From: Clostridia bacterium
GTDB taxonomy: Bacteria > Bacillota > Clostridia > Christensenellales > Aristaeellaceae
Direction of reading: 5' to 3'
Assembly: GCA_017534885.1 (NCBI GenBank)
Contig: JAFXVR010000053.1
Span: forward strand, 1 to 33,622
Length of the DNA: 33,622 bases
Both the position numbers and the translations under genes were made by a program. Under the pieces are notes generated by a model. That model ran no database searches, had not been told where the DNA came from, and saw only the letters and a program-made list of their open reading frames with translations. Positions within the stretch are counted from its first letter, which is position 1; the number at the start of each line of letters is the position of its first letter. Below, piece by piece: positions 16,181 to 24,540 of this stretch.

Positions 16181-17185
16181 TTACAGCAGCTGAATATTGG
16201 CCCTGCGGCAGGCTTCCACCACGTCGTCGGGCCAGAGCGAGGCCTGCACCTCGCCCACGTGGGCCTTGCGCAGCAGGTAGACGCACATGCGGCTCTGGCC
16301 GATGCCGCCGCCGATGGTCAGGGGCAGCTCGCCCTCCAGCAGCGCTTTCTGGAAGGGCAGCTCGGCCCGCTCCTCGCAGCCGCGCTCCTTCAGCTGGGCG
16401 CGCAGGCTGGTTTCGTCCACGCGGATGCCCATGGAGGAGACCTCCAGCGAGATGTCCAGCAGAGGATCGTAGAGGAGGATGTCGCCGTTGAGGGACCAGT
16501 CGTCATAGTCCGGGGCGCGGCCGTCGTGGATTTTGCCGCTCTTCAGCTTTCCGCCGATGCCCATCAGGAAGACCGCGCCGTACTCCTTTGCGGCATAGTA
16601 CTCCCGCTCCTTGCTGGTGGCCTCCGGGTAGCGGTCCTCCAGCTCCTGGGTGGTCACAAAGTGGATTTCATCCGGCAGCTCCGGCTTGATGAAGGGATAG
16701 TTGGCGCACACGAAGCCCTCGGCCTTGCGCAGGGTCAGGTAGATCAGCCCCACAATGCGCTTCAGCGTCTCCACATTGCGCTCTTCCCGGGTGATGATCC
16801 GCTCCCAGTCCCACTGATCCACAAAAATCGAGTGGATGTTGTCGGTCACCTCGTCCCGGCGGATGGCGTTCATGTCGGTGTAGAGACCCTCGCCCGGGTG
16901 AAAGCCGTAGGTTTTCAGCGCCTGCCGCTTCCACTTGGCCAGGGAGTGCACGATCTCCGCCTGCCGGCCCGTTTCCAGAATGTCAAAGCTGACAGGCCTT
17001 TCAACGCCGTTCAGGTTGTCGTTCAGGCCGCTCTCCGGCGTCACCATGATCGGCGCTGAAACGCGGGTCAGGTTCAGCGCCCGCGCCAGCTCCGTCTCGA
17101 AAAAGTCCTTCACCAGCTTGATGGCCGCCTCCGTGTCCCGGAGGTTCAGCACCGGATTGTAGTTCTCCGGAATAATCAGGTTCAT
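16181..17185 (-). CDS. asnA: Aspartate-ammonia ligase (asparagine synthetase A)
   Basis: 334 aa, the usual AsnA length. It makes asparagine from aspartate, ammonia and ATP in the cytoplasm. Recognisable family blocks are [10 protein letters not shown] near the N-terminus, [46 protein letters not shown] and the C-terminal GGGIGQSR, a class II aminoacyl-tRNA-synthetase-type ATP-binding motif. The ATG at 17185 has AGGAG at 9 nt. It is a single gene, convergent with the caspase-like gene and separated from the upstream CHAP gene by two palindromic repeats, so probably independently transcribed; no clear promoter was found. Confidence 0.97.
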   Translation of the reverse strand: MNLIIPENYNPVLNLRDTEAAIKLVKDFFETELARALNLTRVSAPIMVTPESGLNDNLNGVERPVSFDILETGRQAEIVHSLAKWKRQALKTYGFHPGEGLYTDMNAIRRDEVTDNIHSIFVDQWDWERIITREERNVETLKRIVGLIYLTLRKAEGFVCANYPFIKPELPDEIHFVTTQELEDRYPEATSKEREYYAAKEYGAVFLMGIGGKLKSGKIHDGRAPDYDDWSLNGDILLYDPLLDISLEVSSMGIRVDETSLRAQLKERGCEERAELPFQKALLEGELPLTIGGGIGQSRMCVYLLRKAHVGEVQASLWPDDVVEACRRANIQLL

Positions 17186-17222
17186 CGGCTGTCACTCCTA
17201 TATATTGTTCTTTGGGGCGCTT

Positions 17223-17274
17223 CTGGGGAAAGGGAAGGAACTTTTCTGGAGAAAAGTTCCTTCCCTTTCCCCAG
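17223..17274. repeat. Perfect 25-bp inverted repeat (REP-like)
   Basis: The left arm 17223-17247 starts CTGGGGAAAGGG and ends ACTTTTCT. It is exactly complementary to 17250-17274, with a 2-nt loop. A 25-bp perfect stem with so short a loop could form a cruciform or a very stable RNA hairpin upstream of asnA. It lacks a T-run beyond the stem and is unrelated in sequence to the 120-bp element. The remaining bases to 17351 hold only a small GTCTT-CAA-AAGAC hairpin. Confidence 0.85.
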
Positions 17275-17351
17275 ACCCCTATCCTGTCTTCAAAAGACTT
17301 TAACCTTTTGGGTGGGGGTGGGGATTGCCGGGAGCATTCGTACTCATGATT

Positions 17352-17471
17352 GGTAAGGGTGACAAAAGGGCGCTTTCAACCTTGGAGCCACGACTGGTTG
17401 TGGTGATTTCCGCTGTCTTCCACAACCAGTCGTGGCTCAGTTCATGAAAGCGGCCTTTTGACATCCGAATC
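17352..17471 (-). repeat. Palindromic MITE-like element, copy C
   Basis: A full 120-bp copy in reverse orientation. The flanks ATGATT (17346-17351) and ATTATT (17472-17477) differ at one base and represent the target duplication. The right flank overlaps the last base of the stop codon of the CHAP gene, so insertion was immediately 3' of that gene. Confidence 0.88.
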
Positions 17472-17476
17472 ATTAT

Positions 17477-18319
17477 TCAGTTTTCGGGCGGCGGGGTGGG
17501 ATAGCCGTCCCCATAGACCGTACCGCTGCCGTCTCCCATGTAGTCTTCGGGAATCCAGGGCATCAGGAAGCAGGTCACGTACCAGGGCTTCTTTTTGTTG
17601 CCGGACTTGGTGTGGATCTCGTAGGTGCGGAAGTTCTTGTCGATCTCGCCCTCCCAGTCCTCCTCGGGCACGGCGGACACATTGCTGTTGTCGGGATACT
17701 TGTTCTTGTAGGAGAAGGCCTTGTCGGGGTCGTAGTCGTAAATGTACATCTTGACCCGGTTGGACATGTTGCCCTCGATGGTGGTGATGCGGTAGCGGCC
17801 GTCGTCCAGCTCGCGCACATCATACACGATGCCCACATGCGTCCAGCGGTTGCTGTCCTCGCCGTACACCACGATAAAGCCCCGCTGGGGGATCATGGTG
17901 GTGCGGTCCATGTGCAGGTAGGAGTGAATAAGCTTGGAGGGACTGGAGCCCTTGCAGTGGAAGATGCCCTCGATGGAGCCCTCGGGCTGGGAGAGGATGT
18001 ACTCCTCATAATCCTGGGGCACGCCGGCTTCCAGCATCACCCAGGTCACAAAGCCCGCGCACCAGCCCCACTGGCCGTTGTTCCACCACTTGGTGTACTT
18101 GTTGCTGCGGGGCAGGGACTTTCCGTGCAGGCTGTCCCACTCGGCGTAGGCGATGTCCACCACCGCCTGGATGGTCTCGGGCAGGTCCTGCACCACCTCC
18201 CGGGTGATATTCCGCGGCTCGGGGGTGGCGGTGGGCTTGGCTTTCTTGGCGGCTGAAGCGCAGGGCGTCAGCAGGCAGATCAGCGTCATCAGCGCGATGG
18301 CTGTGCGGAGCTTGCGCAT
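17477..18319 (-). CDS. Secreted CHAP-domain amidase/peptidase
   Basis: 280 aa. A signal peptide (MRKLRTAIALMTLICLLTP, probable cleavage after CASA) is followed by a CHAP domain: WGWCAGF with catalytic Cys87, WTHVGIV with His161 and TIEGN with Glu182/Asn184. CHAP enzymes cleave peptidoglycan amide bonds, so a secreted wall hydrolase is the natural reading. The C-terminal 70 residues are charged and end in a Pro/Gly-rich tail (YPTPPPEN) without an anchor motif. ATG at 18319 with GGGAGG at 8 nt. A promoter lies at 18345-18373. The mobile element copy C abuts the stop. Confidence 0.85.
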   Translation of the reverse strand: MRKLRTAIALMTLICLLTPCASAAKKAKPTATPEPRNITREVVQDLPETIQAVVDIAYAEWDSLHGKSLPRSNKYTKWWNNGQWGWCAGFVTWVMLEAGVPQDYEEYILSQPEGSIEGIFHCKGSSPSKLIHSYLHMDRTTMIPQRGFIVVYGEDSNRWTHVGIVYDVRELDDGRYRITTIEGNMSNRVKMYIYDYDPDKAFSYKNKYPDNSNVSAVPEEDWEGEIDKNFRTYEIHTKSGNKKKPWYVTCFLMPWIPEDYMGDGSGTVYGDGYPTPPPEN

Positions 18320-18344
18320 ATGAATGGCCTCCCTTCAGCAGGCT

Positions 18345-18373
18345 ATGATAGCACATCTCGCCCGGTTTGAAAA
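18345..18373 (-). promoter_or_regulatory. Promoter of the CHAP gene
   Basis: Minus-strand TTTTCA (18373-18368), 17-bp spacer, TATCAT (18350-18345), with an extended -10 TGC. It contains the same TGTGCTATCATAG block as the helicase promoter at 4138. Confidence 0.6.
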
Positions 18374-18433
18374 GCCCGGCACACAAAAAGCACAAAGGGC
18401 TCAGGCTTTGGCAGGCTTCTGAATGCCCGCACC

Positions 18434-18485
18434 GGAAGTCCGCATTGGAAGTCCGTATTGGAAGTCCGCATTGGAAGTCCGCAGG
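18434..18485. repeat. Four 13-bp tandem repeats
   Basis: Units GGAAGTCCGCATT, GGAAGTCCGTATT, GGAAGTCCGCATT and GGAAGTCCGCAGG are directly adjacent, then a run of nine C begins at 18487. They lie between the divergent CHAP and dapF promoters. No role is visible; they are candidate slippage loci. Confidence 0.85.
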
Positions 18486-18519
18486 ACCCCCCCCCTTTCG
18501 TCCTTTTCATGTATTTCCC

Positions 18520-18549
18520 TTGCGCCCCCGGCCACCTTCAGCGTATAAT
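18520..18549 (+). promoter_or_regulatory. Promoter of dapF-dapL
   Basis: TTGCGC (18520-18525), 18-bp spacer, perfect -10 TATAAT (18544-18549). The start codon is 34 bp downstream. Confidence 0.65.
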
Positions 18550-18582
18550 GGGGCGCGGACATTGCGGAAGGGAGGCGGGAGC

Positions 18583-19425
18583 GTGCGGTTCACCAAGATG
18601 GAGGGGCTGGGCAATGATTACCTCTATGTCAGTTGCTTCACGGAGCGCGTCGCCGATCCGTCAGCGCTGGCGCGGCGCATCAGCGACCGCCACCGGGGCG
18701 TGGGCGCGGACGGGCTGGTGCTCATCGGCCCCAGCACGTGTGCGGACTTCTCCATGCGCATCTTCAACGCGGACGGCAGCGAGAGCGAGATGTGCGGCAA
18801 CGCGGCGCGGTGCGTGGGGCGCTACGTGTACGAGCGCGGCCTGTGGAACCGGGACAGCCTGACCCTCGAGACCGGCGGGCGGGTGCGGGCCATGCGGCTG
18901 AGGCTCGCGGGCGGCCGGGTGGCCTCCGTGCAGGTGGACATGGGCAAACCCCTGTTCCGCCCGGAGGAGATTCCGGCGCGCCTGCCCGGGGAGGAGGTCA
19001 GAGGCCTGCCCCTGCCCTGCGGGGAGGAGACCTGGCCGGTGCACTGCCTTTCGATGGGCAATCCCCACTGCGTGCTCTTTGTGGAGGACGTCGACACCGC
19101 CCCGGTGGAGCGCCTCGGCCCGGCCATCGAACACCATCCGGCCTTCCCGAACCGGATCAATGTGGAGTTCGCCCAGGTGGTCAGCCGGGATCAGATTTAT
19201 CTGCGGGTCTGGGAGCGCGGCGCGGGGGAGACCCAGGCCTGCGGCACCGGCGCCTGCGCGGCCTTCGCGGCGGCCCTGCGCGCTGGCCTGGCGGACAGCA
19301 GTGTCACCGTCACCCTGCCCGGCGGCCCCCTCGCCCTCAGCCTGACCCCGGAGGGACAGATCCTGCAGGAGGGTCCGGCGGTTTTCGTGTTTGACGGGGA
19401 CTGGCCGGACGATTGGGATCAGTAG
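18583..19425 (+). CDS. dapF: Diaminopimelate epimerase
   Basis: 280 aa. It interconverts LL- and meso-diaminopimelate for lysine and peptidoglycan synthesis. KMEGLGNDYLYV opens the protein, FNADGSESEMCGNAARC carries the first catalytic Cys (C71), and GAGETQACGTGACAAF the second (C220), the two-base cofactor-independent mechanism of the family. The GTG start at 18583 has GGAGG upstream and gives the standard N-terminus; the frame is open much further upstream but passes through the promoter and tandem repeats. It is followed after 12 bp by dapL. Confidence 0.96.
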   Translation: MRFTKMEGLGNDYLYVSCFTERVADPSALARRISDRHRGVGADGLVLIGPSTCADFSMRIFNADGSESEMCGNAARCVGRYVYERGLWNRDSLTLETGGRVRAMRLRLAGGRVASVQVDMGKPLFRPEEIPARLPGEEVRGLPLPCGEETWPVHCLSMGNPHCVLFVEDVDTAPVERLGPAIEHHPAFPNRINVEFAQVVSRDQIYLRVWERGAGETQACGTGACAAFAAALRAGLADSSVTVTLPGGPLALSLTPEGQILQEGPAVFVFDGDWPDDWDQ

Positions 19426-19437
19426 AAAGGATTCATT

Positions 19438-20667
19438 ATGCTGAAGATCAATGAGAATTATCAGAAGCTGCCCGGCAGCTACCTCTTTGCGGAGACTGGC
19501 CGGCGCATCCGGGCCTATGAGGCCGCGCACCCGGACCAGGAGGTCATCCGCCTGGGCATCGGCGATGTGACCCGGCCGCTGGTGCCGGCGGTGACAAAGG
19601 CCATGGCCGAAGCCGTGGCGGAGATGGGCACGCCCGAGGGCTTCCGGGGCTACGGACCGGACTTCGGCTACAGCTTCCTGGTGGAGGCCATCCGCGAGGC
19701 GGAGTACACACGCCGCGGCCTGCAGGTCGAAAGCGGCGAGATCTTCATCTCCGACGGCGCAAAGTGCGACGTGGGCAATATTCAGGAGCTCTTTTCAGCG
19801 GACGCGGTCATCGCGGTGACCGACCCGGTGTACCCGGTGTATGTGGACTCCAACGCCATGGCGGGCCGGGCCGGGGACTGGACGGGGGAAAAGTGGAGCC
19901 GGCTGGTCTACCTGCCCTGCAACGCGGAGAACGGCTTTGTGCCGCCCCTCCCCGACCGGGACGTGGACGTGATCTACCTGTGCTATCCCAACAATCCCAC
20001 CGGCACCGTGCTGACCAGGGCGCAGCTGAAGCCCTTTGTGGACTGGGCCCGGGAGCGGGGCGCGCTGATCGTGTACGACGCGGCCTACCGCGCCTATGTC
20101 ACCACCCCGGACATCCCCCTGTCCATCTATGAGATTGAGGGCGCGCGGGAGGTGGCCATCGAGGTGAACTCCTTCAGCAAGACGGCGGGCTTCACCGGCA
20201 CGCGCTGCGCCTGGATGGTCGTGCCGGAGACGGTCTGCGGCCTGGGCGCGGACGGCAGCCGCGTGTCCCTGAACGCCCTGTGGAAGCGCCGCATGGCCAC
20301 CAAGTTCAACGGCGTGAGCTACCCGGTGCAGCGCGCCGCGGCGGCGGTCTATTCCGCGGAAGGACAGGCGCAGCTGAAGGAGGTCATCGCGGGCTACATG
20401 GACAATGCGCGGATCATCCGCGAGGGCCTGCAGGCCGCCGGCTTTGACGTGTACGGCGGGGTGGACGCGCCCTACATCTGGCTGAAGGTCCCCGGCGGCA
20501 CGACCAGCTGGGCCTTCTTCGACCGCCTGCTGGAGACCTGCCAGGTGGCCGGAACCCCCGGCAGCGGCTTCGGCCCCAGCGGCGAGGGCTACTTCCGCCT
20601 GACCGCCTTCAACACGAGGGAGAAGACGATCGAAGCGGTGGAGAGGATTGGACGAGCGTGGGGCTGA
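19438..20667 (+). CDS. dapL: LL-diaminopimelate aminotransferase
   Basis: 409 aa, the usual length. A PLP enzyme converting tetrahydrodipicolinate directly to LL-diaminopimelate, bypassing the succinyl and acetyl branches. The N-terminal [14 protein letters not shown] is typical of DapL, YPNNPTGT and YDAAYRAY are fold I aminotransferase blocks, and [12 protein letters not shown] carries the PLP-binding Lys248. Start ATG with AAAGGA at 6 nt. Together with dapF it forms a two-gene operon for the last steps to meso-DAP, implying meso-DAP peptidoglycan. Confidence 0.96.
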   Translation: MLKINENYQKLPGSYLFAETGRRIRAYEAAHPDQEVIRLGIGDVTRPLVPAVTKAMAEAVAEMGTPEGFRGYGPDFGYSFLVEAIREAEYTRRGLQVESGEIFISDGAKCDVGNIQELFSADAVIAVTDPVYPVYVDSNAMAGRAGDWTGEKWSRLVYLPCNAENGFVPPLPDRDVDVIYLCYPNNPTGTVLTRAQLKPFVDWARERGALIVYDAAYRAYVTTPDIPLSIYEIEGAREVAIEVNSFSKTAGFTGTRCAWMVVPETVCGLGADGSRVSLNALWKRRMATKFNGVSYPVQRAAAAVYSAEGQAQLKEVIAGYMDNARIIREGLQAAGFDVYGGVDAPYIWLKVPGGTTSWAFFDRLLETCQVAGTPGSGFGPSGEGYFRLTAFNTREKTIEAVERIGRAWG

Positions 20668-20744
20668 GTGAGGAGTTAGGAGTTAGGAGTGAGGAGTTGC
20701 TGAGTGGCTGAGGTTGAAGGTTGAAGGTTGGAGATTGAGGGAGG
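20668..20744. repeat. Degenerate GAGGAGT / GGTTGAAGG intergenic repeat, copy 2
   Basis: Directly after the dapL stop: GAGTGAGGAGTTAGGAGTTAGG, then GGCTGAGGTTGAAGG repeats leading into the GGAGG of fdhD. Same order of blocks as at 8609 and 33084. Confidence 0.65.
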
Positions 20745-20750
20745 TTGGGT

Positions 20751-21551
20751 GTGAACATTGTTGATCTTTCCAGAAGCAGCCATCTGGAGCGGGCCGTCCG
20801 GGTTTCAGCGGAGGACGCGGCCTCCTTTTGCCTCGCCTCGGAGCACAGCCTCCGGATCTATGTCAACGAGGCGCTGGCCATGCAGGTGGTCTGCACCCCC
20901 GATCACCTGGACGAGCTGGCGGCCGGCCGGCTGCTGACCGAGGGGCTGATCCGCGCGCCGGACGACATCCGGGAGCTGTACATCTGCGCCCAGGGGCTGA
21001 ACTGCAAGGTCTGGCTGCATGAGGCCGCACCCGTCGCCTCCTCCCCCGATCTGGCGATAAGCGTCGGCACCTGCTGCACCGACAGCCGCACGCTGGTGGA
21101 GCAGAAGTACCGCGATCTGCCGCGGGTCAGGCCTGTTCCCTGGGAGGCGGACTGGCTGCGCGCCACCGCCGGGCAGCTGAAAGACGGGGCGCCGCTCTAT
21201 GCCCTCACCCACGCCGCCCACGCCTGCTATCTCGGCCGGGCGGGAGAAATCCTCTGCGTGCGCGAGGACATCGGCCGCCACAACGCCCTGGACAAGGCCA
21301 TCGGGTACGGCCTGCTGAACGGGGTCAGCCTGACGGAGTGTTATCTGCTCACCACCGGCAGGATGCCTGCCGACATGGTGGCCAAGGCCATCCGCGCCGG
21401 CATTCCGCTGCTGGCCTCCAAGACCTTCCCCACCGCGGAGGGCCTCGCGATGGCCCGGGAGGCCGGCCTGACGCTGGTCACGCTCCGGGGCGCAGAGCAG
21501 ATGATCGTCTGGAACAGGGAAGGCGCGGAGTCCTCCGGTCGGCCCGACTGA
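20751..21551 (+). CDS. fdhD: Formate dehydrogenase accessory sulfurtransferase FdhD
   Basis: 266 aa. FdhD carries sulfur from a cysteine desulfurase to the molybdenum or tungsten cofactor of formate dehydrogenase. Family blocks seen are LMVNE-like IYVNEALAMQVVCTP, LAAGRLLTEGLI, HAAHACYLG, REDIGRHNALDKAIG, LLTTGRMPADMV and ASKTFPTAEGLAMA. The sulfur-carrying position reads VGTCCTDSR: two adjacent Cys instead of the CxxC known from E. coli. The GTG start at 20751 has GGAGG at 6 nt; a TTG two codons earlier is in frame. It is followed after 19 bp by a MOSC gene. No formate dehydrogenase is in the window. Confidence 0.92.
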   Translation: MNIVDLSRSSHLERAVRVSAEDAASFCLASEHSLRIYVNEALAMQVVCTPDHLDELAAGRLLTEGLIRAPDDIRELYICAQGLNCKVWLHEAAPVASSPDLAISVGTCCTDSRTLVEQKYRDLPRVRPVPWEADWLRATAGQLKDGAPLYALTHAAHACYLGRAGEILCVREDIGRHNALDKAIGYGLLNGVSLTECYLLTTGRMPADMVAKAIRAGIPLLASKTFPTAEGLAMAREAGLTLVTLRGAEQMIVWNREGAESSGRPD

Positions 21552-21570
21552 AAGGAAAGGAGCGGTTTCC

Positions 21571-22005
21571 ATGCTGACAGGCACTGTCAGGGCTGTATGC
21601 GTTAGTGAAAAGAAAGGCACGGAAAAGCGCAATGTGCACCGGGCCCACATCACCGCCAACTGGGGTCTGGACGGGGACGCTCACGCCGGCGAATGGCATC
21701 GCCAGGTCAGCCTCCTCAGCTGGCAGAAGGTACAGGAATTCCAGCTGCAGGGAGCTTGCGTCACCGATGGCGCCTTTGGTGAAAACCTGCTGGTGGACGG
21801 CATTGACTGCGCCCGCCTGCCCATCGGCACCCGCCTGCGCATTGGCGAGGTGCTGCTGGAGGTGACCCAGATCGGCAAGGAGTGCCACCACGGCTGCGCC
21901 ATCATGCAGCGGGTGGGCACCTGCATCATGCCGCACGAGGGCATTTTTGCAAAGGCGCTGACCGGCGGAACGGTCGCCGAGGGTGACACGGTTGAAGTAT
22001 TATGA
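21571..22005 (+). CDS. MOSC domain protein
   Basis: 144 aa, a stand-alone MOSC domain. GLDGDAHAGEWHRQVSLLS and GAFGENLLVDGID are family signatures, and KECHHGC supplies the conserved Cys that handles sulfur in MOSC proteins. Placement between fdhD and a secreted protein, with a 19-bp gap after fdhD, supports a role in molybdenum or tungsten cofactor sulfuration or maturation. AAGGAG lies upstream of the ATG. Confidence 0.92.
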   Translation: MLTGTVRAVCVSEKKGTEKRNVHRAHITANWGLDGDAHAGEWHRQVSLLSWQKVQEFQLQGACVTDGAFGENLLVDGIDCARLPIGTRLRIGEVLLEVTQIGKECHHGCAIMQRVGTCIMPHEGIFAKALTGGTVAEGDTVEVL

Positions 22006-22021
22006 ACAGGAGGACTTGAAG

Positions 22022-23017
22022 ATGAACAAGCGTGTTTGGTCCATTCTGCTGGTGATGACGCTGCTGATGGGCGCTGTCGGCGCAGGCCGGGCGGAGATCA
22101 TTCCCCCCTACGGGATGGGACAGATCGGGCTTCTGGCCACGGTGCTGTGCGAAAGCCTGACGGTGCGGCAGCAGCCCGACGAGGCTGCCGCCGTCGTGCA
22201 GACCCTGGGGTACCGGGATCTCATCAACGTGACCGAACAGTCCGGCGGCTGGGCCCGCTGCGTGCTCGGAGACTCGGAAGACGCCGCCTCTGGCTGGGTA
22301 AAAGCGGACTATATCGCCGTCGATCCCGCCTGGTACCGCACGGAGGAGCAAACGCCGGTCTACGCTTGGAATGACCTGGCGGCCCCGAAGATTGCCCTGC
22401 TGGAGGCCAATACGGAGCTCTTTGACCCCGACACCTTCCTGCCCGTGCTGAAGGACGAGGGGGAGTGGATTCTGGTCAGCCTGCGCGGCGCGGCGGGATG
22501 GATCCATCTGAGCGACGGAAGGCAGGACGGCGAACGCTTTGAGGCGGTCATCCTGCTGGAGGGCATGGAGGAGACCGTCCGGTACGAGCACGTCCGCAGC
22601 GCCCTCGGCTTTGAGATGGACTACGATTATGAGAGCCTCGAGCGGCGCAGCGAGCCGGATCGGGAGTGCTTCCTCTCCCGCTATGATGATCCCGCGAATC
22701 CCGAGAACTATCTCGAGGTGACCTTCGACCCGGCGGACGCCGACACCGCCGCCGCGGCCCTCAGCGCGGCCCTCTCGAAGGAGTACGCCGTCATCGCGGA
22801 GTCCGTCACCTTAGAGGGCGCGGGCAGCTGCATCCGCCTCGACGCCTCCGAAGCCGCAGAAGGCGGAACCCCCGCCCAGCTTCAGGCCGTGTACATCATC
22901 CCCGCCGGCAGCGGCAGCCTGATCGCCGCAGCCCATTACACCCCCGAGAGCGCCGAAGGCTTCGGCACCCGCTTCAGGAACATGCTGAACACCCTCACCG
23001 CAATCAACAAAGACTGA
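22022..23017 (+). CDS. Secreted protein with SH3-type domains
   Basis: 331 aa. A signal peptide (MNKRVWSILLVMTLLMGAV, cleavage near GRA-E) is followed by an SH3_3-like domain (LCESLTVRQQPDEAAAVVQTLG ... GWVKADYIAV) and a second SH3-like stretch (about 110-165, ending GWIHLSD). An unassigned C-terminal domain (about 175-331) has YENYLEVTF-like strands. Bacterial SH3 domains usually bind cell-wall peptides. GGAGG lies 8 nt before the ATG; it follows the MOSC gene by 16 bp and is probably co-transcribed. The stop codon TGA is created by a mobile element: the distal flank shows that the ancestral stop was TAA. Confidence 0.75.
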   Translation: MNKRVWSILLVMTLLMGAVGAGRAEIIPPYGMGQIGLLATVLCESLTVRQQPDEAAAVVQTLGYRDLINVTEQSGGWARCVLGDSEDAASGWVKADYIAVDPAWYRTEEQTPVYAWNDLAAPKIALLEANTELFDPDTFLPVLKDEGEWILVSLRGAAGWIHLSDGRQDGERFEAVILLEGMEETVRYEHVRSALGFEMDYDYESLERRSEPDRECFLSRYDDPANPENYLEVTFDPADADTAAAALSAALSKEYAVIAESVTLEGAGSCIRLDASEAAEGGTPAQLQAVYIIPAGSGSLIAAAHYTPESAEGFGTRFRNMLNTLTAINKD

Positions 23018-23135
23018 TTCGGATGTCAAAAGGCCGCTTTCATGAACTGAGCCACGACTGGTTGTGGAAGACAGCGGAAATCACCACAACCAGTCGTGGC
23101 TCCAAGGTTGAAAGCGCCCTTTTGTCACCCTTACC
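23016..23135 (+). repeat. Palindromic MITE-like element, copy D
   Basis: A full 120-bp copy with perfect 6-bp flanks AAGACT (23010-23015, 23136-23141). Its first two bases GA complete the TGA stop of the SH3 protein. At the other end the flank continues AAGACTAAG, the ancestral GAC-TAA. After it, 23142-23198 holds a GCTAACAGCTAACAGCT repeat and the next ribosome binding site. Confidence 0.92.
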
Positions 23136-23198
23136 AAGACTAAGCAACAGGGGAAGTAACTAAGCTAACAGCTAACAGCTCCCCCGGAAAGGACCCCC

Positions 23199-24476
23199 AT
23201 GAGCGCCATCGAAACCATCTGCGTGCAGGGCGGCTATACGCCGGGCAACGGCGAGCCCCGCGAGATTCCGATCATCCAGTCCACCACCTTCCGGTACGAT
23301 ACCGGCGAGGACATGGGCAAGCTCTTTGACCTGGAGGCCTCGGGCTACTTTTACACCCGCCTGCAGAACCCCACCAACGACCTGGTGGCGGCCAAGATCC
23401 GCGACCTGGAAGGCGGCACGGCGGCCATGCTGACCTCCTCGGGCCAGGCGGCCAACTTCTTCGCCATGTTCAACCTGGCGGGCTGCGGCGACCACATCGT
23501 GGCCTCCTCCAGCATCTACGGCGGCACCTTCAACCTGATCAGCGTCACCATGGCGCGGATGGGCATCGAGGTGACCTTCGTCTCCCCGGACTGCACCGAC
23601 GCTGAGCTGGACGCGGCCTTCCGGCCCAATACGAAGCTGCTCTTCGGCGAGACCATCGCCAACCCGGCCCTGACCGTGCTGGATATCGAGCAGTTTGCGA
23701 AGGCCGCCCACCGGCACGGCGTTCCGCTGATTGTGGACAACACCTTCGCCACCCCCGTCAACTGCCGGCCCATCGAGTGGGGCGCGGACATTGTGACCCA
23801 CTCCACCACCAAGTACATGGACGGCCACGGCGTGGCGGTGGGCGGCGCGATCGTGGACGGCGGCCGCTTCGACTGGATGGCCCACGCGGACAGGTTCCCC
23901 GGATTGTGCACCCCGGACGAGAGCTATCACGGGGTGACCTACGCCGAGCGCTTCGGCCAGGGCGGGGCCTTCATCACCAAGTGCACGGCCCAGCTCATGC
24001 GGGACTTCGGCGCGATCCAGTCCCCCCAGCACGCCTTCTACCTCAACCTGGGCCTGGAGAGCCTGCACGTGCGCATGGCGCGCCACTGCGAGAACGGCCA
24101 GGCCATGGCGGAATTCCTGGCCTCCCACCCCAAGGTGAGCCACGTCAGCTACTGCGGCCTGCCCGGCGATCCCTACCACGAGCGCGCCCTGAAATACCTG
24201 CCCAAGGGCTCCTGCGGCGTGGTCAGCTTTGAGCTGAGGGGCGGCAGGGAGGCCGCCGGCGTGTTCATGAACAGCCTCAAGCTGGCGGCCATCGAGACCC
24301 ACGTGGCCGACGCCCGCACCTGCTGCCTCTCCCCCGCCTCCACCACCCACCGCCAGATGACCGCCGAGCAGCTGGCCCAGGCCGGCATCCCCGCCGGTCT
24401 CGTGCGCCTCTCCTGCGGATTGGAGCACAAGGAGGATCTGATCGCCGACGTGGCGCAGGCGCTGGAGAAGGTGTGA
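23199..24476 (+). CDS. O-acetylhomoserine sulfhydrylase (aminocarboxypropyltransferase)
   Basis: 425 aa Cys/Met-metabolism PLP enzyme of the MetY type. The N-terminus TICVQGGYTPGNGEPREIPIIQSTTF is characteristic of O-acetylhomoserine sulfhydrylases, and HSTTKYMDGHG carries the PLP Lys205. The C-terminal LVRLSCGLEHKEDLIAD is standard for the family. It makes homocysteine from O-acetylhomoserine and sulfide in the cytoplasm. Related methionine gamma-lyases share the fold, so the name is very probable rather than certain. GGAAAGGA precedes the ATG. It is a single gene between a mobile element and the promoter at 24500. Confidence 0.88.
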   Translation: MSAIETICVQGGYTPGNGEPREIPIIQSTTFRYDTGEDMGKLFDLEASGYFYTRLQNPTNDLVAAKIRDLEGGTAAMLTSSGQAANFFAMFNLAGCGDHIVASSSIYGGTFNLISVTMARMGIEVTFVSPDCTDAELDAAFRPNTKLLFGETIANPALTVLDIEQFAKAAHRHGVPLIVDNTFATPVNCRPIEWGADIVTHSTTKYMDGHGVAVGGAIVDGGRFDWMAHADRFPGLCTPDESYHGVTYAERFGQGGAFITKCTAQLMRDFGAIQSPQHAFYLNLGLESLHVRMARHCENGQAMAEFLASHPKVSHVSYCGLPGDPYHERALKYLPKGSCGVVSFELRGGREAAGVFMNSLKLAAIETHVADARTCCLSPASTTHRQMTAEQLAQAGIPAGLVRLSCGLEHKEDLIADVAQALEKV

Positions 24477-24499
24477 GGATGAAAAGCCCGGCAGAGCGC

Positions 24500-24528
24500 T
24501 TGACATATGGCCGCGCCGCTGGTATCAT
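24500..24528 (+). promoter_or_regulatory. Promoter of the second secreted LRR gene
   Basis: TTGACA (24500-24505), 17-bp spacer, TATCAT (24523-24528). The leader to the ATG at 24644 is about 110 nt. Confidence 0.8.
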
Positions 24529-24540
24529 GTCATCAGAAAA

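Noticed and set aside
18434..18485. 13-bp repeats as a CRISPR array
   Set aside because: The units are directly contiguous with no spacers.
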